Both the position numbers and the translations under genes were made by a program. The notes beneath the pieces were generated by a model, which made no database searches, was not told the DNA's origin, and saw only the letters and a program-made list of their open reading frames with translations. Source: Phenylobacterium sp. LH3H17 (GTDB lineage Bacteria > Pseudomonadota > Alphaproteobacteria > Caulobacterales > Caulobacteraceae). From it: a stretch of DNA of 64,000 nucleotides. Shown here one piece after another: positions 1-9,574 of the stretch (the first letter of the stretch is position 1; every line of letters begins with the position of its first letter). The stretch is taken from the NCBI RefSeq assembly GCF_024298925.1, contig NZ_CP101284.1:1-64000 (forward strand), written 5' to 3'.

Positions 1-1
1 G

Positions 2-1732
2 AAGAAGGGCGCCTCGAAATCGGGGCAGCTCGATCCACTGGCGGCGACGTTCCCGGCCGAATTGCAGACCGCCCTCTACGCGCTCTACAGCCACTACGAA
101 AAGACGTTCGAGGTCTGGAAGCAGGCCGGGCTGGAAACGCCGCCAGTCTTCATCGTGGTGTGCAACAACACCGCCACATCCAAGCTCGTCTACGAGTGGA
201 TCTCGGGCTTCGAGCGCGAGGACGAAGACGGCGAGATGCGCTTCCGCCATGCCGGCCACCTGTCGCTCTTCCGCAACTACGATGAGCACGGCAACAGGCT
301 GACCCGCTTCAACACCCTGCTGGTGGACTCTGAGGCGCTGGAGAGCGGCGAGGCGCTGGACGCCACCTACCGTGAGCTGATGGGCTCGGAGATCGACCAG
401 TTCAAACGTGAATTGGTCGATCGCACCGGCGACCAGCAGGCCGGCGACGCGCTGACCGACACCGACATCCTGCGGGAGGCCATGAACACGGTGGGCCGCA
501 AGGGCAGACTCGGCGAGCAAATCCGCTGCGTCGTGTCGGTGTCCATGCTGACCGAGGGCTGGGACGCCAACACCGTGACCCACATCATGGGCGTGCGCGC
601 CTTCGGCACGCAGCTTCTCTGCGAACAGGTGGTCGGGCGCGGCCTGCGGCGCCAGTCCTACGACCTGAACAAGGACGGGCTGTTCAACGTCGAATACGCC
701 GACATCTTGGGCATTCCGTTCAACTTTACCGCGGCGCCCGTCGTGGCGCCGGTGACCAAGCCGGCCAAGACGACACGGGTGCAGGCGTTGAAGGAGCGCT
801 CAGCGCTCGAGATCACGTTCCCCCGCGTCGAAGGCTACCGCTACGATCTGCCGGAAGAACGGATCACAGCGGAATTCACCGACGACAGCCGTTTCGAGCT
901 GAACCCCGGCAACGTCGGCCCCTGCGTGGTCAGGAACGAAGGCATCGTCGGCGAGGGCGTCGAGCTGACGCCGCAAGTGCTGGAGGACAAACGCCCGAGC
1001 GAACTGTCCTTCCACCTTGCCAAGCGGCTGCTCTACACCCGTTACCGCGACCCCGGCGAAGACCCGCCGATGCATCTGTTCGGTGATCTCCAGCGCGTCG
1101 TGCGCCGCTGGATCAATGAGGGCTACCTGGTCGCCAACGGCGTTCCGACCGGCGCCATCCTCTATACCGAGCTCGCGGACAAGGCGGCGGAGCTGATCTT
1201 CATGGCCTGCCAGCGGGCCAACGAGGGCGAGAAGCAGATCAAGGCGATCCTGGACGCCTACAATGCCAGCGGCTCCACCCGCGTCGTCGCCTTCAACACC
1301 ACCAAGGACGTTTGGACGACGGCGGCCGACAAGAGCCACGTCAGCCATGTGGTTATGGACAGCGAGTGGGAAGCTGAACTGGCGCGCGTGGTCGAGCGCC
1401 ATCCCCGCGTCCTGGCCTATGTGAAGAACCAGGGCATGCAGTTTGAGGTCCCGTATCGCGACGGCGCCGTGCCGCGCCGATACGTCCCCGATTTCATCGT
1501 GCGGCTAGATGATGGCCGGGCTGAGCCGTTGAACCTCATCGTCGAGACCAAGGGGTTTCGGGGCCAGGACGCCCAACTGAAGGCCGAGACGATGAAGACG
1601 CTGTGGGTGCCCGGCGTGAACAACCTCGGAGCCTATGGCCGCTGGGCCTTCACCGAATTCACCGACGTGTACGCCATTCAGGACGCTTTCGACCGGCTGG
1701 TTGACGAACTGACCATCAGGGAGGCCGCGTAG
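2..1732 (+). CDS. Restriction helicase-nuclease subunit, 5' end missing (BPTD_3080-like)
   Basis: The gene enters from the left edge already open in frame 2, so only the C-terminal part (about 576 residues) is visible. It reads as the second RecA-like half of an SF2 translocase: TEGWDAN (about 551) then QVVGRGLRR (about 630), the motif V/VI pair of type III-like restriction helicases. A C-terminal nuclease-like module follows, with PDFIVRLDDG (about 1487) and IVETKG (about 1538), a PD-(D/E)XK pattern. From family knowledge such proteins are ATP-driven restriction subunits near 900-1000 aa that work with a DNA methyltransferase; the methyltransferase lies two genes downstream. The stop overlaps the next start by one base, so the genes are probably translationally coupled. 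The family name is recalled, not searched. Confidence 0.85.
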   Translation, partial: KKGASKSGQLDPLAATFPAELQTALYALYSHYEKTFEVWKQAGLETPPVFIVVCNNTATSKLVYEWISGFEREDEDGEMRFRHAGHLSLFRNYDEHGNRLTRFNTLLVDSEALESGEALDATYRELMGSEIDQFKRELVDRTGDQQAGDALTDTDILREAMNTVGRKGRLGEQIRCVVSVSMLTEGWDANTVTHIMGVRAFGTQLLCEQVVGRGLRRQSYDLNKDGLFNVEYADILGIPFNFTAAPVVAPVTKPAKTTRVQALKERSALEITFPRVEGYRYDLPEERITAEFTDDSRFELNPGNVGPCVVRNEGIVGEGVELTPQVLEDKRPSELSFHLAKRLLYTRYRDPGEDPPMHLFGDLQRVVRRWINEGYLVANGVPTGAILYTELADKAAELIFMACQRANEGEKQIKAILDAYNASGSTRVVAFNTTKDVWTTAADKSHVSHVVMDSEWEAELARVVERHPRVLAYVKNQGMQFEVPYRDGAVPRRYVPDFIVRLDDGRAEPLNLIVETKGFRGQDAQLKAETMKTLWVPGVNNLGAYGRWAFTEFTDVYAIQDAFDRLVDELTIREAA

Positions 1733-2742
1733 TGGCTGAACGGCAGCAATCCCTCGGCGGCTTCATTCCGGCGCAAAGGTTGGCGCAGGCCAACCATTTT
1801 GCCGCCGTTTGTGCGGAGCCGGGCTACAAGGGCTCGGCCTACCGGCTCGCGCCGCACCATCGGGAATTCAACCTGGCGCCCTCGATCCGTGAGGCGGCGC
1901 CGGCCTACTTCGCTGAAAATCAGATCACTTGGCACATCCACGCCAGCCACGGGCTCTCGTCGCAGGTCTGCTGCCTCAATTTCTTCATGCCCCTGGCCAA
2001 GCGGCGGGAGGAGTTGTCGCGGGTGATCGCCAGCGCGCTGGGGATCGAGCCGCCGGAGATGCTGGAGGTCGAGCACGGGCCTGACGGCGAGCCCTGGTTC
2101 GTCGGCTTCGAATGGATCGGCGAACGGGATTATTTGAACGAGGGCGGGGCGTCATCGTCGCGCACGCGCGGCGCCAACGCTACGAGTTCGGACGCCATCG
2201 TCCGGTTCCGTCATGCGGGCCGGATCGAGACGCTCCTGATCGAATGGAAATACACCGAGACCTATGGCGCGCCCATCCCCAACAAGGTCCGGGAAGGCGC
2301 CACGCGCACATCCAACGAGGTGCGCGCCGACCGCTATCGCGAACTGATGTTTGCGCCGAACGGCCCGATCCGGGACGACCTGAACCTGAAGCTGGAAGAC
2401 TTCTTCTGGGAGCCTTTCTATCAGCTCCTGCGCCAGCAGATGCTGGCGTTCCAGATGGAAAAGGCGCGCGAGGCCGGCACCGAGAGCGTGCGGGTCCTGC
2501 ATATCTCGCCGGCAGGAAACCGGCGCCTCCATGCGGTGACCGCGAAGCCCTTGAAGCGCTTTGGGACCGACGCCTTCGCTGTGTTCGCGGAGACGCTGGT
2601 CGATCCCGGCGCCTTCCTCGGCCGGACCATAGAGCAGGCGTTCGGTCCCCTCATGGCGGAGATGCCGCTGGACCCGTGGGCGGCCTATCTCGCCGGCCGC
2701 TACACCTTCCTGGCATCCGCGCCCCAAGCGGGAGCGAACTGA
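1732..2742 (+). CDS. PGN_0703-like putative restriction endonuclease
   Basis: This 336-aa protein starts with GTG overlapping the upstream TAG by one base, and its TGA overlaps the methyltransferase ATG, so all three genes form one tightly packed operon. Residues around 160-175 read FRHAGRIETLLIEWKYTE, an acidic-x-K pattern (E-W-K) typical of the PD-(D/E)XK fold. The conserved FFWEPFYQLLRQQMLAFQ block lies in the second half. I recall this combination from the PGN_0703 family of putative restriction endonucleases, found next to helicase-nuclease and methyltransferase genes. Function is inferred from fold-like motifs and context; whether it cuts DNA or serves as an accessory or specificity factor cannot be seen. 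Confidence 0.65.
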   Translation: MAERQQSLGGFIPAQRLAQANHFAAVCAEPGYKGSAYRLAPHHREFNLAPSIREAAPAYFAENQITWHIHASHGLSSQVCCLNFFMPLAKRREELSRVIASALGIEPPEMLEVEHGPDGEPWFVGFEWIGERDYLNEGGASSSRTRGANATSSDAIVRFRHAGRIETLLIEWKYTETYGAPIPNKVREGATRTSNEVRADRYRELMFAPNGPIRDDLNLKLEDFFWEPFYQLLRQQMLAFQMEKAREAGTESVRVLHISPAGNRRLHAVTAKPLKRFGTDAFAVFAETLVDPGAFLGRTIEQAFGPLMAEMPLDPWAAYLAGRYTFLASAPQAGAN

Positions 2743-5674
2743 TGGCCAGGGCGCCTAAAGGGCCGAAACAGGTCGAGACGCTGGTTCACGACGAAGCCAC
2801 GCGGCGGAACATCCCGACCGCTGAGCTGCAATCGACCGCGGAATATCTGGAAGAAATGCATCCGCCAAAGCCCGCGCACTATCCGCGCGCACGGCCCTTG
2901 GCGGAGGGAGAGCGACGCGAGAGGGACGAGGACTTGGATCCCCAGATCATCTGGAACGGGGCGCGTATCCGCCTGACGCCGGCGCAGGTGGCGCAACTGC
3001 ACGAGACGGGCGAGGTTGAGCTGGGCGACGCCCAACTGGTCTGGCGCGGCAAGGACACCCAGGATTGGTCGGACCTGATCGTCCAGACACCGCCGCTCTA
3101 CATCCAGGAGAAAATCCACCCCAAGGCCATCATCGACGACCTGAAGCGCCGCTCGGCGGAAGGATCGAAGGCGCCCGAAGAACTCGACCTGTTCGCCGAC
3201 TTCAACGGCATCGACGCCGAGGCGAGGACCGAATTCTACCAGCACGACCAGCACTGGTCGAACCGGATGATCCTGGGCGACAGCCTTCAGGTCATGGCAT
3301 CACTGGCCGAGCGCGAGGCCCTGGCCGGCAAGGTCCAGTGCATCTATTTCGACCCGCCCTACGGCATCAAATTTAACTCGAACTGGCAGGTCTCGACTCA
3401 GAGCCGCGACGTCAAAGACGGGAGACAGACCGACATCTCGCGCGAGCCTGAACAGGTGAAGGCATTCCGCGACACCTGGAAGGACGGCATCCACTCCTAC
3501 CTGACCTACCTGCGTGATCGGTTGACGGTCATGCGCGAATTGCTGACAGAGTCGGGATCAATCTTCGTTCAGATTGGAGACGATAACGTCCACTTGGTGC
3601 GGGCGGTCCTGGAAGAGATATTCGGGCGTGAGAACGCAATCTCCCAAATCTGCATCGCCAAGACAGCAGGACAGACATCCCGATATCTCGCGGGGGTGGC
3701 CGATTATATCCTGTGGTTCGCCAAGGACGCGGAGCGACTGAAAATCCGGCGGCCGTTAAAGGAGAAGTCGTTAGCTGATGATCTCTCTGGCGTTTACCGG
3801 TGCGTCTTCGACAACAACCTCCAAGTTCGGCGCCTCGATGACAGCGCTCTTGCGGCCCACGTCAAAGACCATGGAGATGATGGCGTATTTCGCCTCGACA
3901 ACATCACCAGTCAGAGCGTTGGCCGCGACAAGGGCGAAGGTGCGGCGTCCTGGTTTCCTGTTTCAATAGAAGGCAGGGAAATCAGACCCTCGATTAAGGT
4001 TCGATGGAAAACGAACGAGATCGGGATGGATCGCCTTCTCAAGGCGAGGCGGGTGAACCCGGCGGCAAATTCGCTGACCTATGTTCGCTACCTGAAGGAC
4101 TTCCGCGCTACGGAAATCGGTAACGTCTGGACCGACATGGGTACAGGCAGCTTCACCGAGGACAAGACCTACGTCGTCCAGACTGCGGTGAAGGCCGTCC
4201 AGCGGTGCATTCTGATGGCCACCGATCCGGGGGACCTCGTCCTCGATCCGACTTGCGGCTCCGGAACAACTGCATATGGGGCCGGCGTTGGATCACCATT
4301 GACACCAGCCGGGTCGCTCTGGCGTTAGCGCGCACCAGGTTGATGAGCGCCCGATATCCCTACTTTTTGCTCGCCGACAGCCCGGAAGGCCGGCGAAAGG
4401 AACAACAGGCCTCAGGCAAGGCACAGCCATTGTCTGACGCCCAAGGCGACATTCGGCAGGGCTTCGTCTACGAGCGCGCGCCCCACGTCACCCTGAAGTC
4501 CATCGCGAACAATGCTGAGATCGACGTGATTTGGGAGACCTGGCAGGCGAAGCTGGAGCCTCTGCAAGCAGAGTTGAACAGCGCTCTCGGCGTGAGTTGG
4601 GAAGAGTGGGAAGTCCCTCGCGAGCCCGCGACCTCCTGGTCGAGTAATGTGGTCGGTGTCCACAAGGCCTGGTGGGATGCCCGCATCGCCCGGCAGAAGG
4701 AAATCGACGTCTCCATCGCCAAGCGCGCGGATGTCGAACTACTCTTCGATCGGCCCTATCAGGACGCCAACCGCGTCCGCGTCGCAGGTCCGTTCACCGT
4801 TGAAAGTCTCTCTCCTCACCGCGTCGTACCATCTGACGCCGACGCCATCGCAGGGGAAATCGATGCATCGGAAGGCCGGCGGCGTCGCAACCTCGCCTCG
4901 GCGCCACCCGCCGACTTTTCCGCCATCGTGCTGGAGAACCTGAAAACGTCGGGTGTGCAGCAGGGCGCTAAGGCGGACAAGATCGTCTTCACCGCCCTTA
5001 GCCCGTGGCCGGGCGAGTACATCGCCGCCGAGGGCCGGTTCATGGAGGGCGAGATCGAGCGGCGCGCGGCCATCTTCATCGGCCCGGAATTCGGGACCAC
5101 TTCGCGCCCCGACCTGACGGCGGCGGCCCGCGAGGCCACCGACGCCCGCTTCGACGTGCTGATCGCGGCGGCCTTCAATTTCGAGGCCCATGCGTCCGAG
5201 TTGGTGAAGCTCGGTCCGCTGCCGATCCTCAAGGCCAAGATCAATCCCGACCTGCACATGGCCGGCGAGTTGAAGAACACAGGCAAGGGCAATCTCTTCA
5301 TCGTCTTCGGCGAGCCGGACGTGGAAGTCGAGACATTGCCGGGCGACCAGATCACGGTTCGGGTGAGGGGCGTCGATGTCTTCGACCCCAACACCGGCGA
5401 CATTCGCTCGGGCGACACCAAGTCCATCGCCGCCTGGTTCATCGACACCGACTACGACGAGGAAAGCTTCTTCGTCCGCCACGCCTACTTCCTCGGCGCC
5501 AACGACCCCTACAAGAGCCTGAAGACTGCTCTGCGCGCCGAGATCGATGAGGCCGCCTGGGCGACGCTCTACCGCGAAGTCTCGCGCCCCTTCGACCGAC
5601 CCAAGAGCGGGCGGATAGCCGTGAAGGTGATTAATCACTTCGGGGACGAAGTGATGAAAGTGTTCCGGGTTTAG
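2742..5674 (+). pseudogene. DNA N6-adenine methyltransferase, frameshifted in motif I
   Basis: A beta-type site-specific methyltransferase of about 975 codons in two frames. Frame one starts at ATG 2742 and carries catalytic motif IV (IYFDPPYGIKF, about 3345-3375) and the SAM-binding DPTCGSGTTAY (about 4245-4277), then runs into a stop at 4328 (528 aa). The family continuation, WGRRWITIDTSRVALALAR, resumes in another frame at TGG 4277 and stays open to 5674. The expected junction reads roughly AYVAEQWGRRW, so about 13 bases seem to be lost. The break lies right after the SAM loop, so the truncated product probably lacks activity. If real, the neighbouring restriction genes may be unprotected or inactive; a sequencing error is the alternative. 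Domain order (IV before I) is that of type III Mod-like enzymes. Confidence 0.8.
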
Positions 5675-5676
5675 CG

Positions 5677-5823
5677 ATGGGCGTTGGGAGGAGGGCGAAG
5701 AAGGGTGCGAAGACCTACATCTGTGCGCTGGAAGGTCAGGCACGCCCGCTGGGTGACGAAAAGGCCGCCGTATGGATACCCTTCAGCCGAGCTGAGAGAG
5801 GCCTGTCCGCGCCGTGCCCGTAG
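5677..5823 (+). CDS. Small hypothetical protein (48 aa)
   Basis: ATG 5677 comes two bases after the methyltransferase stop, and the frame ends at TAG 5821-5823, overlapping the next gene's GTG start by ten bases. The product is basic at its N-terminus (MGVGRRAKKGAK) and has no recognised domain. Overlap on both sides suggests a coupled small gene in the restriction operon. It could also be the displaced N-terminus of the next gene if there is a second frameshift here. I do not recognise it. Confidence 0.4.
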   Translation: MGVGRRAKKGAKTYICALEGQARPLGDEKAAVWIPFSRAERGLSAPCP

Positions 5824-6317
5824 TCCGCAGTTTTCCGACCTTCGAAGGCCCCGACTGGCTCGCCCAATTGACCAGCTCTGCCCTGACCCGTGGTGCCTGC
5901 CTGACGATCAACTGCACGACGTGCGGCGCGACCCCGTTCAAGCAGGCGCTGTGGGCGCAGGCGACCGCAGCAACGCCGCTTCTTCCTGAAAATGAAATCG
6001 CGGAACAGCTCGCGACCCTGCCGGAGGACACATCGCCGGAGGCCCTCCGGTTCGTGATCGACCAACTCTACAAGCGCGTCGGGCAGGCGGGGTTGGACCG
6101 GCTGGCGAGGTCGTTCGCCGACACGCCGGCCGGATGGGAATACCGGCGTATGCAGGCTCACGCTAAAGCCATCGCGAGACAGCGGGCCGACAACACCCAT
6201 CTTAACAGCCCCGAATACGCGGAGGAGCGGAGAGCCGAGCGCGCCGCACAGCATGCCGAGCGGCTGGCAGCGAAGGCCATACGGGACGCCGCGCGTCGCG
6301 ACGGGGGCGATGCCTGA
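5814..6317 (+). CDS. Hypothetical protein of the restriction island (167 aa)
   Basis: Starts at GTG 5814 inside the end of the preceding small gene and ends two bases before the helicase ATG, so it belongs to the same operon. The N-terminal half contains a single CxxC (NCTTCGATPF, near residue 40), too little for a full zinc ribbon. The C-terminal third is Ala/Arg/Glu-rich and probably helical (AEERRAERAAQHAERLAAKA). No family is recognised. Its fixed place between the methyltransferase and the RelE-UvrD fusion makes a role in this defence island likely, but that is inference. Confidence 0.6.
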   Translation: MPVVRSFPTFEGPDWLAQLTSSALTRGACLTINCTTCGATPFKQALWAQATAATPLLPENEIAEQLATLPEDTSPEALRFVIDQLYKRVGQAGLDRLARSFADTPAGWEYRRMQAHAKAIARQRADNTHLNSPEYAEERRAERAAQHAERLAAKAIRDAARRDGGDA

Positions 6318-6319
6318 GG

Positions 6320-8437
6320 ATGGACTTCCGCATCGCCGACACCTTCACGGACGCACTCGCCCGGCTCCCCGCCGCGGAGCAGAAGGCCGTGAAGGTCAGC
6401 GTGCTGGACCTCCAACTCGATCCCTCCGCGCCCGGCCTTCAGATGCACCGCATCGACAAGTCGAAGGATGCCAACTTCTGGTCCGCGCGGGTCAATCGCG
6501 ACCTACGCCTGGTCCTGCACAAGACCGCCTCCAGCATCCTGGTCGCCTACGTGGATCACCACGACCGCGCCTATGCCTGGGCCGAGCGGCGCCGGATCGA
6601 GGCGCATCCGCGCACCGGCGCCGTTCAGATCGTTGAGGTCCGTGAGCTGGTTGAGGAAGCGCGGCCTGATCTTGCGCGCCTCTGGACGGAGGCGCCAGCC
6701 GAGGCGCCGGTGGCGGCGCCCGCCCCCGTGGCCGTGCCTGCTGCGCCGCTGTTCGCCAAGCTGGACGACGACGCCTTGTTGGCGGTCGGCGTGCCGGAGG
6801 ACTGGCTGTTCCCCGTGCAGGCCGCGACCGAGGCAGGCTTCTTTGAGCTGGCGGAACACTTGCCGGCGGAGGCGGCCGAGGCCCTTCTGGACTATGCCGC
6901 GACAGGCGTTCTGAGACCGCCGGAGGCTGTGGTCGAAGCCGAGGCGCCGGCCGATCCCTTCCGGCATCCCGATGCTCTGCGCCGCTTCCTCACCGTGGAG
7001 TCAGTGGACGAGCTGCGCGCCGCGCTCGATGCGCCCTGGGACAAGTGGTCGGTGTTCCTGCATCCGTCGCAGCGGGCTGTCGTCGAGCGCAGCTACAACG
7101 GGCCGGCTCGGGTGGCGGGCTCGGCCGGAACGGGCAAGACGGTCGTCGCCGTCCACCGCGCCGTTCGCCTGATCCGGGACGATCCGGCCGCGCGGGTATT
7201 GCTGACCACGTTCTCCGAACCCCTGGCCGGTAGCCTGCGCGGCAAGCTGGCGGTGCTGGCCGGGCCAGACACCTCGATTGTCCCGCGGATCACGATCGCC
7301 TCGTTCGAGGGCCTGGCTGGCGAGCTGTTTCAGCTCGCCTTCGGTCGCAAGCCGCGTGTCGCGTCGGCGGACCAGGTTGAAGGCGCACTCGCCGGCGCCG
7401 CGCGCGACGCCGGCCTGAAGGGCTTCTCCCAACGGTTCCTCTCGGCGGAGTGGGCAAGTGTCATCGACGCGTGGCGCGTCGGCGACGCCGGCGCCTATGC
7501 CGAGGTGCCGAGGCTCGGCCGCAAGAACCGGCTCGGCAGTCGCCAGCGCGAAGCCTTGTGGCCGATGTTTGAGGCGGCTGAGGGATCGTTGAAGGCGCAG
7601 GGCTTGCTGACCTGGGCGGGCGTGTTCCACGCGCTGGCGGACCACTATGCGGCCAGGGCGGACAAGCCTTTCACCCATATCGTCGTTGATGAGGCGCAGG
7701 ATCTCGGCGTGCCGGAACTGCGCCTGCTCTGCGCCATCGCGCCGGACGGCCAGGACAGGCTGTTCTTCGCCGGCGACCTGGGCCAGCGCATCTTCCAGCA
7801 GCCGTTCTCCTGGAAGGCGCTGGGCGCCGACGTGCGCGGCCGGTCTACGACGCTGAAGGTCAACTACCGCACCTCCCAGCAAATCCGCGAGGCGGCCGAC
7901 CGGCTACTGCCGAACATGGTGCGCGATGTGGACGGGCGGGAGGAGGAGCGCCGCGGCACAATCTCGGTTTTCGAGGGGCCATCGCCTGAGATCACCTTGA
8001 GTGCGGACGGACAGGCGGAAACCCAGCGCGTCGCCGATTTCATTCGGGAAGCTGTCGCCAGCGGCATCGCGCCTGCGGAGATCGGCGTCTTCGTGCGCTC
8101 CCGCCGTGAGCTGCCCCGCGCCCGCGCCGCCGTGGAGGCCGCTGGCCAGCAACCGGTTGAGCTGTCCCAGCGCCAGATCGATGTGGGCGATAGGATCGCC
8201 ATCGGGACGATGCACCTCGCCAAGGGCCTGGAGTTCAAGGCCGTGGCGGTCATGGCCTGCGATGACGAAGTGTTGCCCTCGGCGGCGCGGATCGACTCGG
8301 TCGTCGAGGAGAGCGATCTTGATGACGTCTACGAGACCGAGCGCCATCTTCTTTACGTCGCCTGTACCCGCGCACGGGACCGCCTGTTGGTCAGCGCCGT
8401 GACGCCTGGTTCAGAATTCCTCGCAGATTTTGGGTAA
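6320..8437 (+). CDS. RelE/ParE-like domain fused to UvrD/REP helicase
   Basis: A 705-aa protein with two parts. Residues 1-90 look like a RelE/ParE toxin fold: IDKSKDANFWSARVNRDLRL followed by LVAYVDHHDRAYAWAERR, the usual pattern of a basic strand and a final histidine/tyrosine-rich strand. From about residue 265 it is an SF1A helicase: Walker A GSAGTGKTVV, motif II VVDEAQDLG (about 455), motif IV-like VNYRTSQQIREAADRLL, motif V TMHLAKGLEFKAV, motif VI YVACTRARDRLLV. It starts two bases after the preceding stop, so it is the last gene of the restriction operon. The toxin-like domain may act as an RNase, a nucleic-acid-binding module or a regulator; its catalytic state cannot be judged by eye. 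Confidence 0.8.
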   Translation: MDFRIADTFTDALARLPAAEQKAVKVSVLDLQLDPSAPGLQMHRIDKSKDANFWSARVNRDLRLVLHKTASSILVAYVDHHDRAYAWAERRRIEAHPRTGAVQIVEVRELVEEARPDLARLWTEAPAEAPVAAPAPVAVPAAPLFAKLDDDALLAVGVPEDWLFPVQAATEAGFFELAEHLPAEAAEALLDYAATGVLRPPEAVVEAEAPADPFRHPDALRRFLTVESVDELRAALDAPWDKWSVFLHPSQRAVVERSYNGPARVAGSAGTGKTVVAVHRAVRLIRDDPAARVLLTTFSEPLAGSLRGKLAVLAGPDTSIVPRITIASFEGLAGELFQLAFGRKPRVASADQVEGALAGAARDAGLKGFSQRFLSAEWASVIDAWRVGDAGAYAEVPRLGRKNRLGSRQREALWPMFEAAEGSLKAQGLLTWAGVFHALADHYAARADKPFTHIVVDEAQDLGVPELRLLCAIAPDGQDRLFFAGDLGQRIFQQPFSWKALGADVRGRSTTLKVNYRTSQQIREAADRLLPNMVRDVDGREEERRGTISVFEGPSPEITLSADGQAETQRVADFIREAVASGIAPAEIGVFVRSRRELPRARAAVEAAGQQPVELSQRQIDVGDRIAIGTMHLAKGLEFKAVAVMACDDEVLPSAARIDSVVEESDLDDVYETERHLLYVACTRARDRLLVSAVTPGSEFLADFG

Positions 8438-8742
8438 GGGTGGATTCTGTTCTAAAAACGCGTTTTAAAACAGTGTGTTGTGAAAGACGCATAACATTCA
8501 TTATCGGAAATAATATCTTCGCACCGTTCGCCCAAAGCCACGTCAGCGCAAGCGCATCTCAATGTCTGGGCGAGCCGACGTGTCCCTCCGCAGGCGGTCA
8601 GACCGCTTTGGCTTGGCCGCGTCAAGGACTCGGCGCACGCCGACGGCAATCTGGTCACGGGTGAAGTGAGTATTTTACGGCAAAGCTTGACGACAAGGGC
8701 GATTTTCGCGCGTTTCACAGACCGGCGAGAGTTCTGCAAGTG
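8438..8742. other. Intergenic gap, 305 bp
   Basis: Apart from the palindrome at 8447-8473, nothing certain is seen. The minus strand is open for about 43 codons near 8555-8685 (FTRDQIAVGVRRVLDAAKPK), which may be debris of a former gene; I do not recognise it. Confidence 0.4.
8447..8473. repeat. 27-bp near-perfect palindrome after the helicase gene
   Basis: Two 11-base arms (CTGTTCTAAAA and TTTTAAAACAG) around ACGCG, with one mismatch, begin ten bases after the helicase stop. There is no T-run on the plus strand, so it is not a classic terminator. It could be a bidirectional terminator, an operator or a recombination site at the end of the defence island. Confidence 0.6.
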
Positions 8743-8922
8743 ATGATGACCGCCACCGAATGCCGCGCCAAGGCGGCAGACTTACTCCGGACTGCCGACA
8801 TGGCGACAAGCTATGCCGTGATACTGAACTACGAAGCTATGGCACAGCAGTGGCGTTGGCTTGCTGAACAAGCCGAATGGCAGGACGCTTGGCACCAGAA
8901 TAATCGAACTTTGTGGCCGTGA
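8743..8922 (+). CDS. Small conserved hypothetical (59 aa)
   Basis: A short helical protein with an ECRAKAADLL N-terminus and a Y-x-x-M-A-Q-Q-W-R-W-L-A-E-Q-A-E pattern. I recall many similar 60-80 aa proteins in alphaproteobacteria, function unknown. A relative sits at 27889-28104 on the other strand (M-A-R-T-W-D-D-L-A-R-Q-A). ATG 8743 is preferred over the adjacent GTG 8740, and ATG 8746 is also possible. It stands alone, between the palindrome and a convergent receiver gene. Confidence 0.6.
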   Translation: MMTATECRAKAADLLRTADMATSYAVILNYEAMAQQWRWLAEQAEWQDAWHQNNRTLWP

Positions 8923-8932
8923 TCAGGGTCGC

Positions 8933-9298
8933 TCAAGCTGCGACCAGCTCACTAAGCAGGGTTACAATCGCCGCGACATCATAGGGCTTGGATATGAAAT
9001 GCCCCCCTGGCGGCAGCGCGTCGGGAACGCCCCGGCCGGACGTCACGACGATCGGCGTGCCAGGGCGACGCGCGTAAACGCGGTTGGCCACGCCAAGGCC
9101 ATCGATTGGGCCGGGCATCTGAATCCCGGTGAACAGGACATGGAATGCGGCACCGGACTCCAACACCAGGACCGCCGAAACACCGTCTTTGGCCTGAATA
9201 ACGACAAAGCCGGCGTCTTCCAGGCAATCGGCGAGGGTGCCACGCACTAGCGCGTTTTCGTCGACCACAAGTGCAGTCGGTCGGGGTTCCACGCGCAA
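8933..9298 (-). CDS. Stand-alone receiver domain lacking the phosphoacceptor Asp
   Basis: The 121-aa protein is one CheY-like receiver. The first acidic pocket is reduced (ALVVDENALVRG), the switch Thr/Ser is present (IVVTSGRG), and the Lys motif is intact (FISKPYD). At the phosphorylation site the family reads LLFTDIQMPG, but here it is VLFTGIQMPG (about 9115-9145): Gly (GGG codon) replaces Asp. It therefore probably cannot be phosphorylated in the usual way and would act as a pseudo-receiver, or it is decaying. The hybrid histidine kinase at 9876-11807 on the same strand is a natural partner, since its own receiver keeps FTDIVMPD. Confidence 0.85.
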   Translation of the reverse strand: MRVEPRPTALVVDENALVRGTLADCLEDAGFVVIQAKDGVSAVLVLESGAAFHVLFTGIQMPGPIDGLGVANRVYARRPGTPIVVTSGRGVPDALPPGGHFISKPYDVAAIVTLLSELVAA

Positions 9299-9574
9299 TC
9301 TCTCTGTCCACTTAGCCTACCACGCAAGAAGGTGCGCGTGGCGGTGACCGATGACAAGCGTAGCCATCCCGCATCGTTAGATCTCACGTTTGTCCTAGCA
9401 CTGAAGGCGCGCCGCCAAGGCGGTCGTTGAGCAGTCTGAACGACTTGGTGATCGCGCTCAGACCTTTGGGGCCGCTTCGCGCGGTCGCGGTCAGTGATGC
9501 TGCTGAGGCTCGCGGGTTGACGCCGCCTTGCGCCGGAGGTTGGCTGCCGGCGGTTACGATCGCAAAGCTGGGCA
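9299..9574. other. Intergenic gap, 276 bp
   Basis: Short open stretches exist on both strands, but none has a convincing start or a recognised motif. Nothing else seen. Confidence 0.35.

Noticed and set aside
8555..8685. Minus-strand open stretch of about 43 codons (FTRDQIAVGVRRVLDAAKPK)
   Set aside because: No start codon or Shine-Dalgarno; possibly gene debris, but no family could be named.
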